Positions 36,766 to 45,133 of a DNA stretch of 46,147 nucleotides are shown in pieces. Both the position numbers and the translations under genes were made by a program. This DNA comes from Anaerococcus sp. mt242 (GTDB lineage Bacteria > Bacillota > Clostridia > Tissierellales > Peptoniphilaceae). The notes beneath the pieces were generated by a model, which was given only the letters and a program-made list of their open reading frames with translations, did not search any database and was not told the origin of the DNA. Position 1 is the stretch's first letter; each line of letters starts with the position of its first letter. The stretch covers positions 1 to 46,147 of the forward strand of contig NZ_JAEUYX010000011.1 in assembly GCF_016798225.1 (NCBI RefSeq), read 5' to 3'.

Positions 36766-38357
36766 TAAAACAATGTAGCAAAGGGTTTGGCTATTTTGCC
36801 TACTGCTTTTGTTGCAATTGGCATGTTTACTACATCTTCCATTGTAATTTTTGTTGCTATGTTAAAAAATATATCAAAATCGCTTTTTATATCCACTAGG
36901 GCTGCCGTGTCTTTCATCCATACTCCGCATTCAAAATTTAAATAAAGGGCCCTATAATCTAGGTTTATTGTTCCTACAAAACCATAAGTATCATCTGCTA
37001 ACCACACTTTTGAATGGGAAAAACCTGGTGTATATTCAAATATTTTTACCCCATTGCCTATCAATGTTTTGTAATGGGTTTTTGCTAAGGCAAAGGCGAC
37101 TTTTTTGTCTGGTATGTGAGGTAGACATAATCTTACATCTACTCCCCTTTTTGCAGCATTTGAGAATGCATTTACTATTTCATCTTCTACAATAAAGTAT
37201 GGGGTCATAATGTAGACATACTCTTTTGCATTATTTAAAAAAGAAATTATAGAATTTTTTCCATAAAATTCGGTGTCCATGGGACTATCTGAAAATGGCA
37301 TTGCTAGCCCCTCACTATCTATTGCCATTTTCCTTGGCAAATATGGACTAAAATCTTCTATATCATCTCCAACTGCATTCCACATTTGTAAAAACATTAC
37401 TGTAAATGATTCGCAAGCTTGGCCTTTTAAGCGAATCCCGCAATCTTTCCAATGGCCAAATCTTTCAAAAACATTAATGTATTCATCAGCTAAATTTATA
37501 CCGCCAGTGAAGGCATATTCATTGTCTATTACAAAAATTTTCCTATGGTCACGGTTATTATAATAAGTTGACATAACTGGCATAAGTGGAGAGAATACTC
37601 GGCAATTAATCCCCATAGATTCCATTTCATTTGGAAAATCATTTTTTACTCTAGTTAAAAGATTTGTCCCATCTATTAGTAGCCTTACTTCTACACCTTC
37701 TTCTACTTTTTTTACAAGTTCTTCCAAAATAGTTCCCCACATGTAGCCATAGTCAATTATAAAAATTTCAATAAATATAAATTCCTTGGCATTTTTTATA
37801 GCTTTTAGGATATCAGCAAAAATATCCTCACCTACGGGATAATATTTGGTAGCTGTGTTTTCGTAAAGGACAAATCCACCTAGATCATAAAAATAATTTT
37901 GCATATTGTATAGCTCACGGTCAGTTTCTTTTAGGCTATCGATCATGTCAATATCGCGATTATGATATTTCCTAGAAATCTTCTCAATCTCCATGATTTT
38001 TCTCTGCTCTTTTTTATAACCAATACTTAAGTATGCCAGCAAAAATACCATGGTTGCAAAAGAAGGAAATATTGCTATTAGCATAAACCATGATAACTTG
38101 TAAGATTCATTTATAGAATCCATATTTAAAATTACAAGCATAACTATAGTACTTAATACAGTATCTCCCCCAATTAAAACGGTAGGGTCTATATTTAAAT
38201 GTTTATAAAGATAAACCATTGCTCCAAATTGCAACATAATCAGGACAAAAAATACACCGGCTCTTGAAAAAATTAGAGATACTAATGACTTTTTTGTTTT
38301 TTTGACATACTTATTTTTATTTACTTTTTCTATAATATTAAATCGATCTTCTTTCAT
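36765..38357 (-). CDS. cls: Cardiolipin synthase (phospholipase D family)
   Basis: The 530-residue protein has N-terminal membrane helices (about 30-50, 65-80 and 88-112) and two HKD motifs. These are H271-x-K273-x4-D278 in HRKIFVIDNEYAFTGGIN and H448-x-K450-x4-D455 in HSKVWLADDTYGFVGTIN. The two phospholipase D domains condense two phosphatidylglycerols to cardiolipin at the membrane. There is no ribosome binding site before ATG 38357, and the predicted transcription start falls on this ATG, so the mRNA may be leaderless. It is transcribed divergently from the pyridoxal-kinase-like gene. Confidence 0.93.
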   Translation of the reverse strand: MKEDRFNIIEKVNKNKYVKKTKKSLVSLIFSRAGVFFVLIMLQFGAMVYLYKHLNIDPTVLIGGDTVLSTIVMLVILNMDSINESYKLSWFMLIAIFPSFATMVFLLAYLSIGYKKEQRKIMEIEKISRKYHNRDIDMIDSLKETDRELYNMQNYFYDLGGFVLYENTATKYYPVGEDIFADILKAIKNAKEFIFIEIFIIDYGYMWGTILEELVKKVEEGVEVRLLIDGTNLLTRVKNDFPNEMESMGINCRVFSPLMPVMSTYYNNRDHRKIFVIDNEYAFTGGINLADEYINVFERFGHWKDCGIRLKGQACESFTVMFLQMWNAVGDDIEDFSPYLPRKMAIDSEGLAMPFSDSPMDTEFYGKNSIISFLNNAKEYVYIMTPYFIVEDEIVNAFSNAAKRGVDVRLCLPHIPDKKVAFALAKTHYKTLIGNGVKIFEYTPGFSHSKVWLADDTYGFVGTINLDYRALYLNFECGVWMKDTAALVDIKSDFDIFFNIATKITMEDVVNMPIATKAVGKIAKPFATLF

Positions 38358-38363
38358 AAGATT

Positions 38364-38392
38364 ATTATAGCAAATTTTAATCTTTTAGTTAA
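38364..38392 (-). promoter_or_regulatory. Promoter of cls (leaderless start)
   Basis: TTAACT (complement of 38387-38392), 17-base spacer, TATAAT (complement of 38364-38369). The expected start is at about 38357, the A of the cls ATG. Confidence 0.65.
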
Positions 38393-38420
38393 TTGACAAA
38401 AGGTCTATAATTAATATCAT
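38393..38420 (+). promoter_or_regulatory. Promoter of the pyridoxal-kinase-like operon
   Basis: TTGACA (38393-38398), 16-base spacer, TATCAT (38415-38420). Its -35 abuts the -35 of the divergent cls promoter with no base between. Confidence 0.6.
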
Positions 38421-38438
38421 ATTAATAAGGAGTAAATA

Positions 38439-39218
38439 ATGAGTAAAATTCTTTTGATAAGCGATTTTGTATCACGAGGGAAAATCGCTGGAAATATGAT
38501 GGAACCTGTGCTTTCTTACAGTGGCCATGATGTTTTTTTTCTACCTTCAGCTTTAATTTCAAATAATTTTTCCAAGGGGAAAGTTACTATTTTTGACACC
38601 ACTGATTATATAAAAAATAGTTTAAAAGTCTGGCAGGAACTTGGCTTTGATTTTGATTTAATATTTTTAGGCTATATCAATGATATGAAGCAGAAAAATA
38701 TTATTTTTTCATACTTAGAATCTCTAGAAAAAAAACCTTTAATAATTTTGGATCCTATAATGGGAGATAATGGCAGTCTCTATAAGGGGGTTGATGAGGA
38801 AAAAATAAATATCTATAAGGAATTTTTAGATATTGCTGATATCACCATGCCAAATATTACTGAGGCAAATTTTTTAGCGTTAGATAATTTTAATGAATTA
38901 AAGTCAATTAGCAAAAATTATATAATTACTAGTCTTAATGATGAAAATGGATACTATAATCTAGCTATTGGCAATGATATTAAAAAAATTTACTACAAAA
39001 GAATTGACCATAATTTTGCTGGAACTGGTGACTTATTGGATGCACTCTTTATAAATTATTATCTAAAAACAAGTGATTTTAATTTATCAAATAAGCTTGC
39101 ATCAGATAAAATTTATGAAATATTGTCTAAGCAAAAAAGCGATCATCCAGATGACATTGAAATATATATTGAAGAATACTTGTATATTTTAGATAATGGA
39201 GGCAATTTTGCTAGATAG
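38439..39218 (+). CDS. Pyridoxal/pyridoxamine kinase-like ribokinase-fold protein
   Basis: The 259-residue protein has the ribokinase fold of the pyridoxal-kinase group: ILLISDFVSRGKIAGNMMEPVLSYSGHDVFFLPS at the start, ILDPIMGDNGSLY near 106, PNITEANFLA near 137 and FAGTGDLLDAL near 192. The GTGD anion hole and catalytic Asp are intact, unlike the PfkB kinase in this window. It should phosphorylate pyridoxal or a related vitamin B6 form to make PLP precursors. AAGGAG precedes ATG 38439. The following MATE gene overlaps its end by 11 bases. Confidence 0.8.
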   Translation: MSKILLISDFVSRGKIAGNMMEPVLSYSGHDVFFLPSALISNNFSKGKVTIFDTTDYIKNSLKVWQELGFDFDLIFLGYINDMKQKNIIFSYLESLEKKPLIILDPIMGDNGSLYKGVDEEKINIYKEFLDIADITMPNITEANFLALDNFNELKSISKNYIITSLNDENGYYNLAIGNDIKKIYYKRIDHNFAGTGDLLDALFINYYLKTSDFNLSNKLASDKIYEILSKQKSDHPDDIEIYIEEYLYILDNGGNFAR

Positions 39219-40548
39219 TAAATATTACAAAAGAGCACTTTCAATAGCTTGGCCTGCGGTCTTCGAGTCCTTTTTTATAGCACTTGCTGGTATGATAGAT
39301 ACATTTATGATTTCTTCTTTGGGACCTGAGGCAATTGCTGCAATAGGACTTACTACCCAGCCGAAGTTTTTGGCTATTACATCTTTTTTTGCAATATCAA
39401 GCGCAGTATCAGCCCTAGTTGCAAGACGACAGGGTGAGGATAATAGAACAAAGGCCAACCAGACCTTAGCAACTTCAATTTTAATATCTATGATTTTTGT
39501 TGTTATTACAACAATTATTATGATAAGATTTGCAGATCCAATCTTAGTTTTTGCTGGAAGTGATGAAAGCACTCACACTATGGCCAAAGAATATTTTAAT
39601 GTAATTATGCTTGGAATAGTCTTTAATGCCTTGTCAATGACTATTAATGCGGCTCATAGAGGTGCTGGTAATACCAGAATTGCCTTTATAACCAATCTTG
39701 TTTCATCAATTGTAAATATATTTTTCAATTACTTACTAATTGAGGGCAATTTGGGTTTTCCTGCTCTTGGAACAAAGGGTGCAGCTATTGCGACAGTAAT
39801 AGGTGCGGCAGTTTCAACAATTATGTGCTTTTATTCACTTAGAAAGAAAAATTCCTACCTAAATCTAAAAGAAATGGCCTATGGTGGTATAAGGATTAGC
39901 AAAACCATTGCAAAAGAAATTTCAAATCTTGGAGTCAATATTTTTATTGAGATTATGTCCATGAGGATAGGATTTTTCATAACAGCCCTTACAGCTGCAA
40001 GGCTTGGTACAGATTATTTTGCCGTACATAATGTTGGTATGAACTTGCTTTCACTTTCTTTTTCTTTAGGAGATGGTATGAGTGTTGCAGTTATTACCCT
40101 AACTGGAAATAATCTGGGTGCTGGACGCAAGAATGAAGCTATTGCTTACGGTAAGGCCTGCCAGCAAATAGGATTTATTATGGGAATTATCATTTCTATA
40201 GTATTTATGATATTTGGTAGAGCGATATTTAGCCTATTTTTCAATGACCCAAGTATAATCGAAAAAAGTGATATAGTAATAAGATATATTGGATTTATAG
40301 TAATCTTTCAAATACTTCAGGTAATCTATGGTGGATCTTTAAGATCTGCTGGAGATGTTAAATATACCCTATTTGTGGCAATTATATCTGTAACAATCGT
40401 AAGATCAGTTGCAACTCTAGTTATGGTAAATATGCTAAAACTAGGACTAGATGGTATTTGGATAGCAATTCTAACTGATCAAGCAAGTAGATTTATTGGA
40501 TTAAGACATAGGTTTAAAAAAGGAAAATGGGTTGATTTAAAAATTTAG
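39208..40548 (+). CDS. MATE-family multidrug/Na+ antiporter
   Basis: Starting at TTG 39208 the protein has 446 residues with about 12 transmembrane segments in two similar halves, the MATE pattern. SIAWPAVFESFFIALAGMIDTFMIS opens the first half and NIFIEIMSMRIGFFITALTAARLGTDYFAVHNVG the second. MATE proteins export cationic drugs or metabolites using Na+ or H+. GGAGG (39198-39202) with 5-base spacing favours TTG 39208. An ATG at 39196 would include that site. It overlaps the upstream kinase gene by 11 bases. Confidence 0.88.
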   Translation: MLDSKYYKRALSIAWPAVFESFFIALAGMIDTFMISSLGPEAIAAIGLTTQPKFLAITSFFAISSAVSALVARRQGEDNRTKANQTLATSILISMIFVVITTIIMIRFADPILVFAGSDESTHTMAKEYFNVIMLGIVFNALSMTINAAHRGAGNTRIAFITNLVSSIVNIFFNYLLIEGNLGFPALGTKGAAIATVIGAAVSTIMCFYSLRKKNSYLNLKEMAYGGIRISKTIAKEISNLGVNIFIEIMSMRIGFFITALTAARLGTDYFAVHNVGMNLLSLSFSLGDGMSVAVITLTGNNLGAGRKNEAIAYGKACQQIGFIMGIIISIVFMIFGRAIFSLFFNDPSIIEKSDIVIRYIGFIVIFQILQVIYGGSLRSAGDVKYTLFVAIISVTIVRSVATLVMVNMLKLGLDGIWIAILTDQASRFIGLRHRFKKGKWVDLKI

Positions 40549-40557
40549 AGGGAAATT

Positions 40558-40755
40558 ATGAGAAGAGTTTATAAATTTTTAGCATCTATTGTTCTAATAT
40601 CTGCAATATTTACAGGATGCGAAAAAAAGGTTGAGGAAGTAAAACCCACAGAAACCACCACAACTATTATAGAGGTGGATAAAGATAAAAATGAAAATCA
40701 AGATGATGAAGAAAGTGATGAAGACACTAGCGAAAAAACTGAAGAAAATAATTAA
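40558..40755 (+). CDS. Small lipoprotein with an acidic tail
   Basis: The 65-residue protein begins with a signal peptide and a lipobox (SAIFTGC; Cys at 21), so the mature protein is a lipid-anchored peptide of 45 residues. It is strongly acidic (Asp/Glu-rich), with Thr residues and no recognisable fold. It follows the MATE gene by nine bases, so it may be in the same operon, but a functional link is unknown. A terminator closes the run. Confidence 0.7.
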   Translation: MRRVYKFLASIVLISAIFTGCEKKVEEVKPTETTTTIIEVDKDKNENQDDEESDEDTSEKTEENN

Positions 40756-40788
40756 AAAAACTGATTGGTGTTTACCAATCAGTTTTTT
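40755..40788. terminator. Bidirectional terminator between lipoprotein gene and veg
   Basis: ACTGATTGGT (40760-40769) and ACCAATCAGT (40774-40783) form a perfect stem with a 4-base loop, flanked by A- and T-runs. Confidence 0.88.
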
Positions 40789-40790
40789 AT

Positions 40791-41030
40791 TTACTCTGCA
40801 GAGATAAGCTCCACAGTTGATGTTAATATATCCGAATATGAATATGACACTGTACGTTCCACATCAAAGTCGTTATTTACTTTTACAGTAAAGACGCTAG
40901 GAAATGCATTTACAATGACACCCGTTTTTGTTTTTATACGTTTACGTCCCATATCAGCTTTAAGAATTACCTCTTTGCCGATATTTCTCTTGACTTCCTG
41001 TCTGATGTCATTTACTGATCTTTGCTCCAT
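40791..41030 (-). CDS. veg: Veg-like protein (DUF1021)
   Basis: The 79-residue protein matches the Veg family, seen in DIRQEVKRNIGKEVILKADMGRKR, GVIVNAFPSVFTVKV and the C-terminal VSYSYSDILTSTVEL, which corresponds to the SYSYADILTDTVEL end of Bacillus subtilis Veg. In Bacillus, Veg is a small abundant protein linked to biofilm regulation, and its promoter is very strong. Here too the gene has tandem near-perfect promoters, suggesting high expression. A GAGGATG site precedes the ATG. Confidence 0.9.
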   Translation of the reverse strand: MEQRSVNDIRQEVKRNIGKEVILKADMGRKRIKTKTGVIVNAFPSVFTVKVNNDFDVERTVSYSYSDILTSTVELISAE

Positions 41031-41061
41031 TAAATCATCCTCTCATTAAATGCTAATATAG

Positions 41062-41130
41062 ATTATACGACCATAAAGCACTTAAGTCAAGGAAGCGTAA
41101 TATTATACTAAATGTCTAATGGTGTGTCAA
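41062..41130 (-). promoter_or_regulatory. Tandem consensus promoters of veg
   Basis: P1: TTGACA (complement of 41125-41130), 17-base spacer, TATAAT (complement of 41102-41107). P2: TTGACT (complement of 41085-41090), 17-base spacer, TATAAT (complement of 41062-41067). P1 is a perfect consensus. The two -10 elements are exactly 40 bases apart, and the P1 -35 overlaps the 3' end of the aminopeptidase gene. Confidence 0.85.
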
Positions 41131-42509
41131 ATATTTTTATAAAAAGCTTTGTAAGCTAGTACTGTCTCATATAAATCAGCCTTGCTTACAAGTTCTGTTG
41201 GTGCGTGCATAGAAATAACTGGAGTTCCACAATCGACTACATCCATTCCGTATTCTGCAAGAATAAAGGCAATTGTGCCCCCACCTCCTGCATCTACCGC
41301 GCCAAGCTCGCCTGTTTGGTAGATTACATTTTCTTTTTCAAAAGCCATTCTTACTTCTGATAGATACTCTGCATTTGCATCATTTGATCCACCCTTTCCA
41401 CCGCTACCGGTGTATTTGGTAAGGGCCACCCCGCATCCAAATTGTGCTGAGTTATCTATTTCTGATACATCTTTGAAATTTGGATCGTAAGCGAGTGTTA
41501 CATCTGCTGATAGAACTTTTGAATTTGCAAGAGATTTTTTAAGACTAATAAGATTTGCCTTGCCTTGGATATTTAATAGCTCTAGCACTACATTTTCAAA
41601 AAATTGTGAAGTCATAGCAGTTGCACCACGTGATCCAATTTCTTCCTTATCTACAAATAAGGCTACCGCAGTTTTTGATGGATTTTTTATATCAAGTATT
41701 GCGTTTAATGTTGAGTAAGCACAAACTCTATCATCTTGGCCGTGGCCTATTATCATAGAGTTATCAAGACCTGCATTACGTGCTTTTATTGCAGGAACAA
41801 CTTCAAATTCTGCGGTGATGAAGTCTTCTTCTTCGATACCATATTTTTCGTTTAGGATTTTTAAAATATTTTTCTTAACCGGATTATCATCTTCATCAGC
41901 AAGTGGGATTGAGCCAACTATTACCTTTAATTGTTCCCCTTCAATAACTTCGCTAGCTGATTTTTGCATTAATTTTTTAGAAAGGTGGATTAATAGCTCT
42001 GATATTGTAAATACTGGTTCATCGTCGTTTTCTCCAATAGAGACTTCAATTTTTTCGCCGTTTTTGTTAAAAATCACTCCATGTAGGGCTAAAGGAATAG
42101 TTGTCCATTGGTATTTTTTAACCCCTCCATAATAGTGAGTTTTAAAATATGCAATATTATTATCTTCTGAAAGAGGGACAGGTTTTAAATCTAGCCTTGG
42201 TGAATCAGTATGTGCACCAACAATATTCATCCCTTTCTCCAAGTCTTCATTGCCAATTACAAACAAAGCAACTGCCTTGTTTTTATTTACAACATAAACT
42301 TTATCGCCTGCTTTTAAAGAATTTTCACTGATTTTTTTATCAAGACTTACAAAATCTTTAGCCTCAGCACGTTTTATAATCTCATTTGTAGCAAGTCTTT
42401 CAGTTTTTGCTACATTTAAGAAATCTATATAGTCTTTTGAGATTTCTTCGAGTTCATTTTTTTGATTTTGATCAATGTTTAACCAAACATTTTTTCTCTT
42501 ATATTCCAT
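41127..42509 (-). CDS. M18-family aminopeptidase
   Basis: From ATG 42509 (AAGGAAA site just after the htpG stop) the protein has 460 residues. Motifs of the M18 (aspartyl aminopeptidase-like) family are GAHTDSPR near 93, GHGQDDRVCAYS with metal-binding Asp near 260, VDKEEIGSRGATAM with the catalytic Glu pair near 291, and SMHAPTEL with the metal-binding His near 434. It is a zinc metallopeptidase that removes N-terminal residues from peptides in the cytoplasm. An upstream ATG at 42533 lies inside htpG. It is probably cotranscribed with htpG. Confidence 0.92.
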   Translation of the reverse strand: MEYKRKNVWLNIDQNQKNELEEISKDYIDFLNVAKTERLATNEIIKRAEAKDFVSLDKKISENSLKAGDKVYVVNKNKAVALFVIGNEDLEKGMNIVGAHTDSPRLDLKPVPLSEDNNIAYFKTHYYGGVKKYQWTTIPLALHGVIFNKNGEKIEVSIGENDDEPVFTISELLIHLSKKLMQKSASEVIEGEQLKVIVGSIPLADEDDNPVKKNILKILNEKYGIEEEDFITAEFEVVPAIKARNAGLDNSMIIGHGQDDRVCAYSTLNAILDIKNPSKTAVALFVDKEEIGSRGATAMTSQFFENVVLELLNIQGKANLISLKKSLANSKVLSADVTLAYDPNFKDVSEIDNSAQFGCGVALTKYTGSGGKGGSNDANAEYLSEVRMAFEKENVIYQTGELGAVDAGGGGTIAFILAEYGMDVVDCGTPVISMHAPTELVSKADLYETVLAYKAFYKNI

Positions 42510-42517
42510 AATTTTCC

Positions 42518-44359
42518 TTAAATAAATTTCCAAATATTTTTTGTATAGGCTACTGGATCTTCAATTTCTAGGCCTTCTATTAATTTTGCTTGATCTAGAA
42601 GTAGATTTACAATTTCATTCTTATTTTCATCATCTTTTGCATTTTCTAAAAGCTCATAAGCCTTAGAATTTTTATTTATTTCTAGCACTTTTTCTGCCTT
42701 TACAGCTGGACCTGTTGGATTATTTTTAAGGGCCTTTTCCATTTCTATCGAAATATCTCCCCTTTGTTTTATCATCGCAGGAATGTCTCCCATTTTTTCG
42801 CTAAATTTAATGTCCACAACATCTTCAGGCAGATTTTCTAAAAGTTTTTCGATTAACTCTTTTTGACCTTCATCACTTGTTTGCTCTTCATCTTCTTCAG
42901 CAAGAGATTTAAATTTAAGTCCATCATATTCTTCTAGCATTTTTACTAAAAATTCATCTATTGGCTCATCTAGTAATAATACATCCTGATCATCATTAAC
43001 TAGGGCTAGGGCTGGTGAATTTTTGATTTTTTCTATAGAATCTCCTGTTGCATAAAGAATATTTTCATCTGTTGATTTTGCTTTTTCTTTATATTCTCTA
43101 AGTGAGATTAATTTATCTTCATTTTTAGAATAAAATAGCAATAGGTCTTGTAAATCTTCCTTATTTGATCCAAAGGATTCATAAATTGCCACTTTTATAT
43201 TATTTCCAAATTCTTTGAAAAAGTCAGCGTATTTTTCTGGCTCATTTTTTTGTAAATCAAGCAAGTGCTTACGGATTTTTTTGTTAATTTGTTTTGAAAT
43301 CACCCTTAATTGCCTGTCTTGTTGTAAGGTTTCTCTGGAAATATTTAGGGTAAGATCATCACTTTCTACAACACCTTTTGCAAATGAATAGGAATCATCT
43401 AATAAATCTTCGCTGCGGTCCATAATTTTTACACCGTGAGTGTATAATTGAAGGCCTTTTTGATAATCTTTTGAGTAATAATCAAATGGAGCTTTTTTCG
43501 GAATGTAAATTAGGGCCTTAAACTGAACTGTTCCTTCGGCAGCAAAGTGAATCCATGAAAGTGGTTCATCAAATCCAAAGTGTTGGTCTTGGTAAAATCC
43601 AATGTAGTCTTCATCAGATAATTCACTTTTATTTTTCTTCCAAATAGGTGTTTCAGAATTTAGAACTTCAAGCTCTTTATAATCTTCATACTTTGGATCC
43701 TCATCTGTGCTATCTTCGGAAAGTCTAGTTTTTGTAACTTCCATTTTAATTGGATAACGGATGTAATTTGAATATTTGCTTACTAAATTTCTGATTCTAA
43801 ATTGATCTAAATAGTCATCGTAGTTTTCATCTTCTGTATTTTCTTTTAGGAAAAGTGTAATTTCTGTGCCTTGGTCATCTTTATGAGTTTCTGATATTTC
43901 AAAACCATCTGCATTTTCACTTTCCCAGAGATATCCAGTATCTTGACCATATTTTTTAGTTTTTACAACTACCTTATCAGCCACCATGAATGCAGAATAA
44001 AATCCTACACCAAATTGACCGATTAGGTCTTTGATATCAGAATTTTCGACAGTATTTTTAAATGATTCTGTGCCAGATTTAGCAATTGTTCCCAGATTTT
44101 CGATTAAATCCTCTTTATCCATACCAATTCCGGTATCTTTTATGGTTAAAGTACGATCATCTTTATCCACTATAATCTCTATATAATAATCATCTTTTTG
44201 TGTGTCATTGTCTGATTTTAAGTCTTTATAATATAATTTGTCCAAAGCATCGGATGCATTGGAGATTAATTCTCTTAGGAATATTTCCTTGTTTGTGTAG
44301 ATAGAATTAATCATTAAATCCATGACTTTTTTAGCTTCAGCTTTAAATTCTTGTTTCAT
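42518..44359 (-). CDS. htpG: Chaperone HtpG (Hsp90)
   Basis: The 613-residue protein has the Hsp90 GHKL ATPase motifs FLRELISNASDALDKL (catalytic Glu) near 28 and DTGIGMDKEDLIENLGTIAKSGT near 73. It also has GQFGVGFYSAFMVADKV near 114, the middle domain with NISRETLQQDRQLR, and a C-terminal dimerisation domain. It helps fold and protect client proteins under stress. AAGGAGGG precedes ATG 44359. A CIRCE operator lies directly upstream, so heat-shock control through HrcA is likely. Confidence 0.96.
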   Translation of the reverse strand: MKQEFKAEAKKVMDLMINSIYTNKEIFLRELISNASDALDKLYYKDLKSDNDTQKDDYYIEIIVDKDDRTLTIKDTGIGMDKEDLIENLGTIAKSGTESFKNTVENSDIKDLIGQFGVGFYSAFMVADKVVVKTKKYGQDTGYLWESENADGFEISETHKDDQGTEITLFLKENTEDENYDDYLDQFRIRNLVSKYSNYIRYPIKMEVTKTRLSEDSTDEDPKYEDYKELEVLNSETPIWKKNKSELSDEDYIGFYQDQHFGFDEPLSWIHFAAEGTVQFKALIYIPKKAPFDYYSKDYQKGLQLYTHGVKIMDRSEDLLDDSYSFAKGVVESDDLTLNISRETLQQDRQLRVISKQINKKIRKHLLDLQKNEPEKYADFFKEFGNNIKVAIYESFGSNKEDLQDLLLFYSKNEDKLISLREYKEKAKSTDENILYATGDSIEKIKNSPALALVNDDQDVLLLDEPIDEFLVKMLEEYDGLKFKSLAEEDEEQTSDEGQKELIEKLLENLPEDVVDIKFSEKMGDIPAMIKQRGDISIEMEKALKNNPTGPAVKAEKVLEINKNSKAYELLENAKDDENKNEIVNLLLDQAKLIEGLEIEDPVAYTKNIWKFI

Positions 44360-44368
44360 ATTCCCTCC

Positions 44369-44395
44369 TTAGCACTCTAAGTGTCTAACTGCTAA
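44369..44395. promoter_or_regulatory. CIRCE operator (HrcA) before htpG
   Basis: TTAGCACTC (44369-44377), 9-base spacer, AACTGCTAA (44387-44395). The consensus is TTAGCACTC-N9-GAGTGCTAA. The arm next to the gene is perfect, the other matches 7 of 9, and the spacer is exact. It lies between the promoter and the ribosome binding site. Confidence 0.8.
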
Positions 44396-44396
44396 T

Positions 44397-44424
44397 ATTA
44401 TACTAAATAGACTTTATTTTTCAA
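44397..44424 (-). promoter_or_regulatory. Promoter of htpG
   Basis: TTGAAA (complement of 44419-44424), 16-base spacer, TATAAT (complement of 44397-44402). The expected start falls inside the CIRCE element. Confidence 0.7.
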
Positions 44425-44761
44425 TTTGACTTAGTTCTTTTCCCTTAGCCACAAGTTGTTTTTGGATGGCAAGTCTTTCTTTTATCAGCTCATCTTTTCT
44501 CCTAGCTAATTTGTTTTTATTTATCATTGTTACAAAAATTAAACTTAAAATAAATATAACTATAAAAAATCCTACACTCTGATTAGTAGTTATAGAAAAT
44601 TGTTTGACAATGAGAGTAGCAAGAGCTGATGCTATTAATGGTATGACAAATAATTGGAAAAATGATACATTTTTTCCTAGGTTATTTATCATTTCATTTT
44701 TTTCTTTTAATTCTTCTCTTAATTTTAATATTTCATCTGTTAATATCTTTTTTTGATCCAT
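44414..44761 (-). CDS. Small membrane protein flanked by coiled coils
   Basis: Function not recognised. The 115-residue protein has an N-terminal coiled coil (about 1-30; EILKLREELKEKNEMINNL), two hydrophobic helices (about 33-52 and 62-81) and a second charged helix (about 83-113) with Lys/Glu repeats. It probably forms a helical hairpin in the membrane with both ends on the same side. The stop overlaps the -35 of the htpG promoter. The ribosome binding site is weak (AAAGGTC). Confidence 0.65.
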   Translation of the reverse strand: MDQKKILTDEILKLREELKEKNEMINNLGKNVSFFQLFVIPLIASALATLIVKQFSITTNQSVGFFIVIFILSLIFVTMINKNKLARRKDELIKERLAIQKQLVAKGKELSQIEK

Positions 44762-44765
44762 AATA

Positions 44766-44794
44766 TTGACCTTTCTTTGATTTTCTATTATTAT
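44766..44794 (+). promoter_or_regulatory. Candidate promoter of the DUF1858 gene
   Basis: TTGACC (44766-44771), 17-base spacer, TATTAT (44789-44794), about 90 bases before the ATG. Confidence 0.5.
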
Positions 44795-44886
44795 ACTTAT
44801 TATCGATAGGAAACATAATCCCTAGTAAATCACTTGCTAATACTAGTTTTAAAGGTACCATTATATTATAAAAAGGGGGCAGAAAA

Positions 44887-45102
44887 ATGGAAGATACAAA
44901 ACAAACAACTGGCAAAGTTGAAATCACTCGCGATATGCTAATCGGTGAGATTATTCAAGCAAAACCAGAAACTATAAATACACTCCTTATGGCAGGTATG
45001 GGTTGTATATCATGTCCTTCATCATTATATGAAACACTTGATGAAGCATGCATGGTACACGGCATGGATCCAGATTACCTACTTGAGGAATTAAATAAAT
45101 AA
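44887..45102 (+). CDS. DUF1858-domain protein
   Basis: The 71-residue protein carries the short DUF1858 domain: ITRDMLIGEIIQAKPETINTLLMAGMGCISCPSSLYETLDEAC. It has a CISC pair and conserved glycines, and a C-terminal DPDYLLEELNK. Family members are small helical proteins with a conserved cysteine motif, often near or fused to ScdA/Ric-type iron-sulphur repair or hybrid-cluster proteins; the exact role is unknown. GGGGG precedes the ATG. It stands alone with its own promoter and terminator. Confidence 0.88.
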   Translation: MEDTKQTTGKVEITRDMLIGEIIQAKPETINTLLMAGMGCISCPSSLYETLDEACMVHGMDPDYLLEELNK

Positions 45103-45131
45103 AACTCGAGGCTAAAAGCTTCGAGTTTTTT
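45101..45131. terminator. Terminator after the DUF1858 gene
   Basis: AAACTCGA (45102-45109) and TCGAGTTT with an inner GC...GC pairing; followed by TTTTTTG on the plus strand, with A-rich sequence on the other side. Confidence 0.8.
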
Positions 45132-45133
45132 GT

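Noticed and set aside
42510-42533. Longer aminopeptidase start at 42533
   Set aside because: It lies inside htpG, while ATG 42509 has its own site directly after the htpG stop.
44733-44927. 64-codon minus-strand frame overlapping the DUF1858 start
   Set aside because: It overlaps the promoter and 5' end of the DUF1858 gene and the start of the coiled-coil gene, and has no ribosome binding site.
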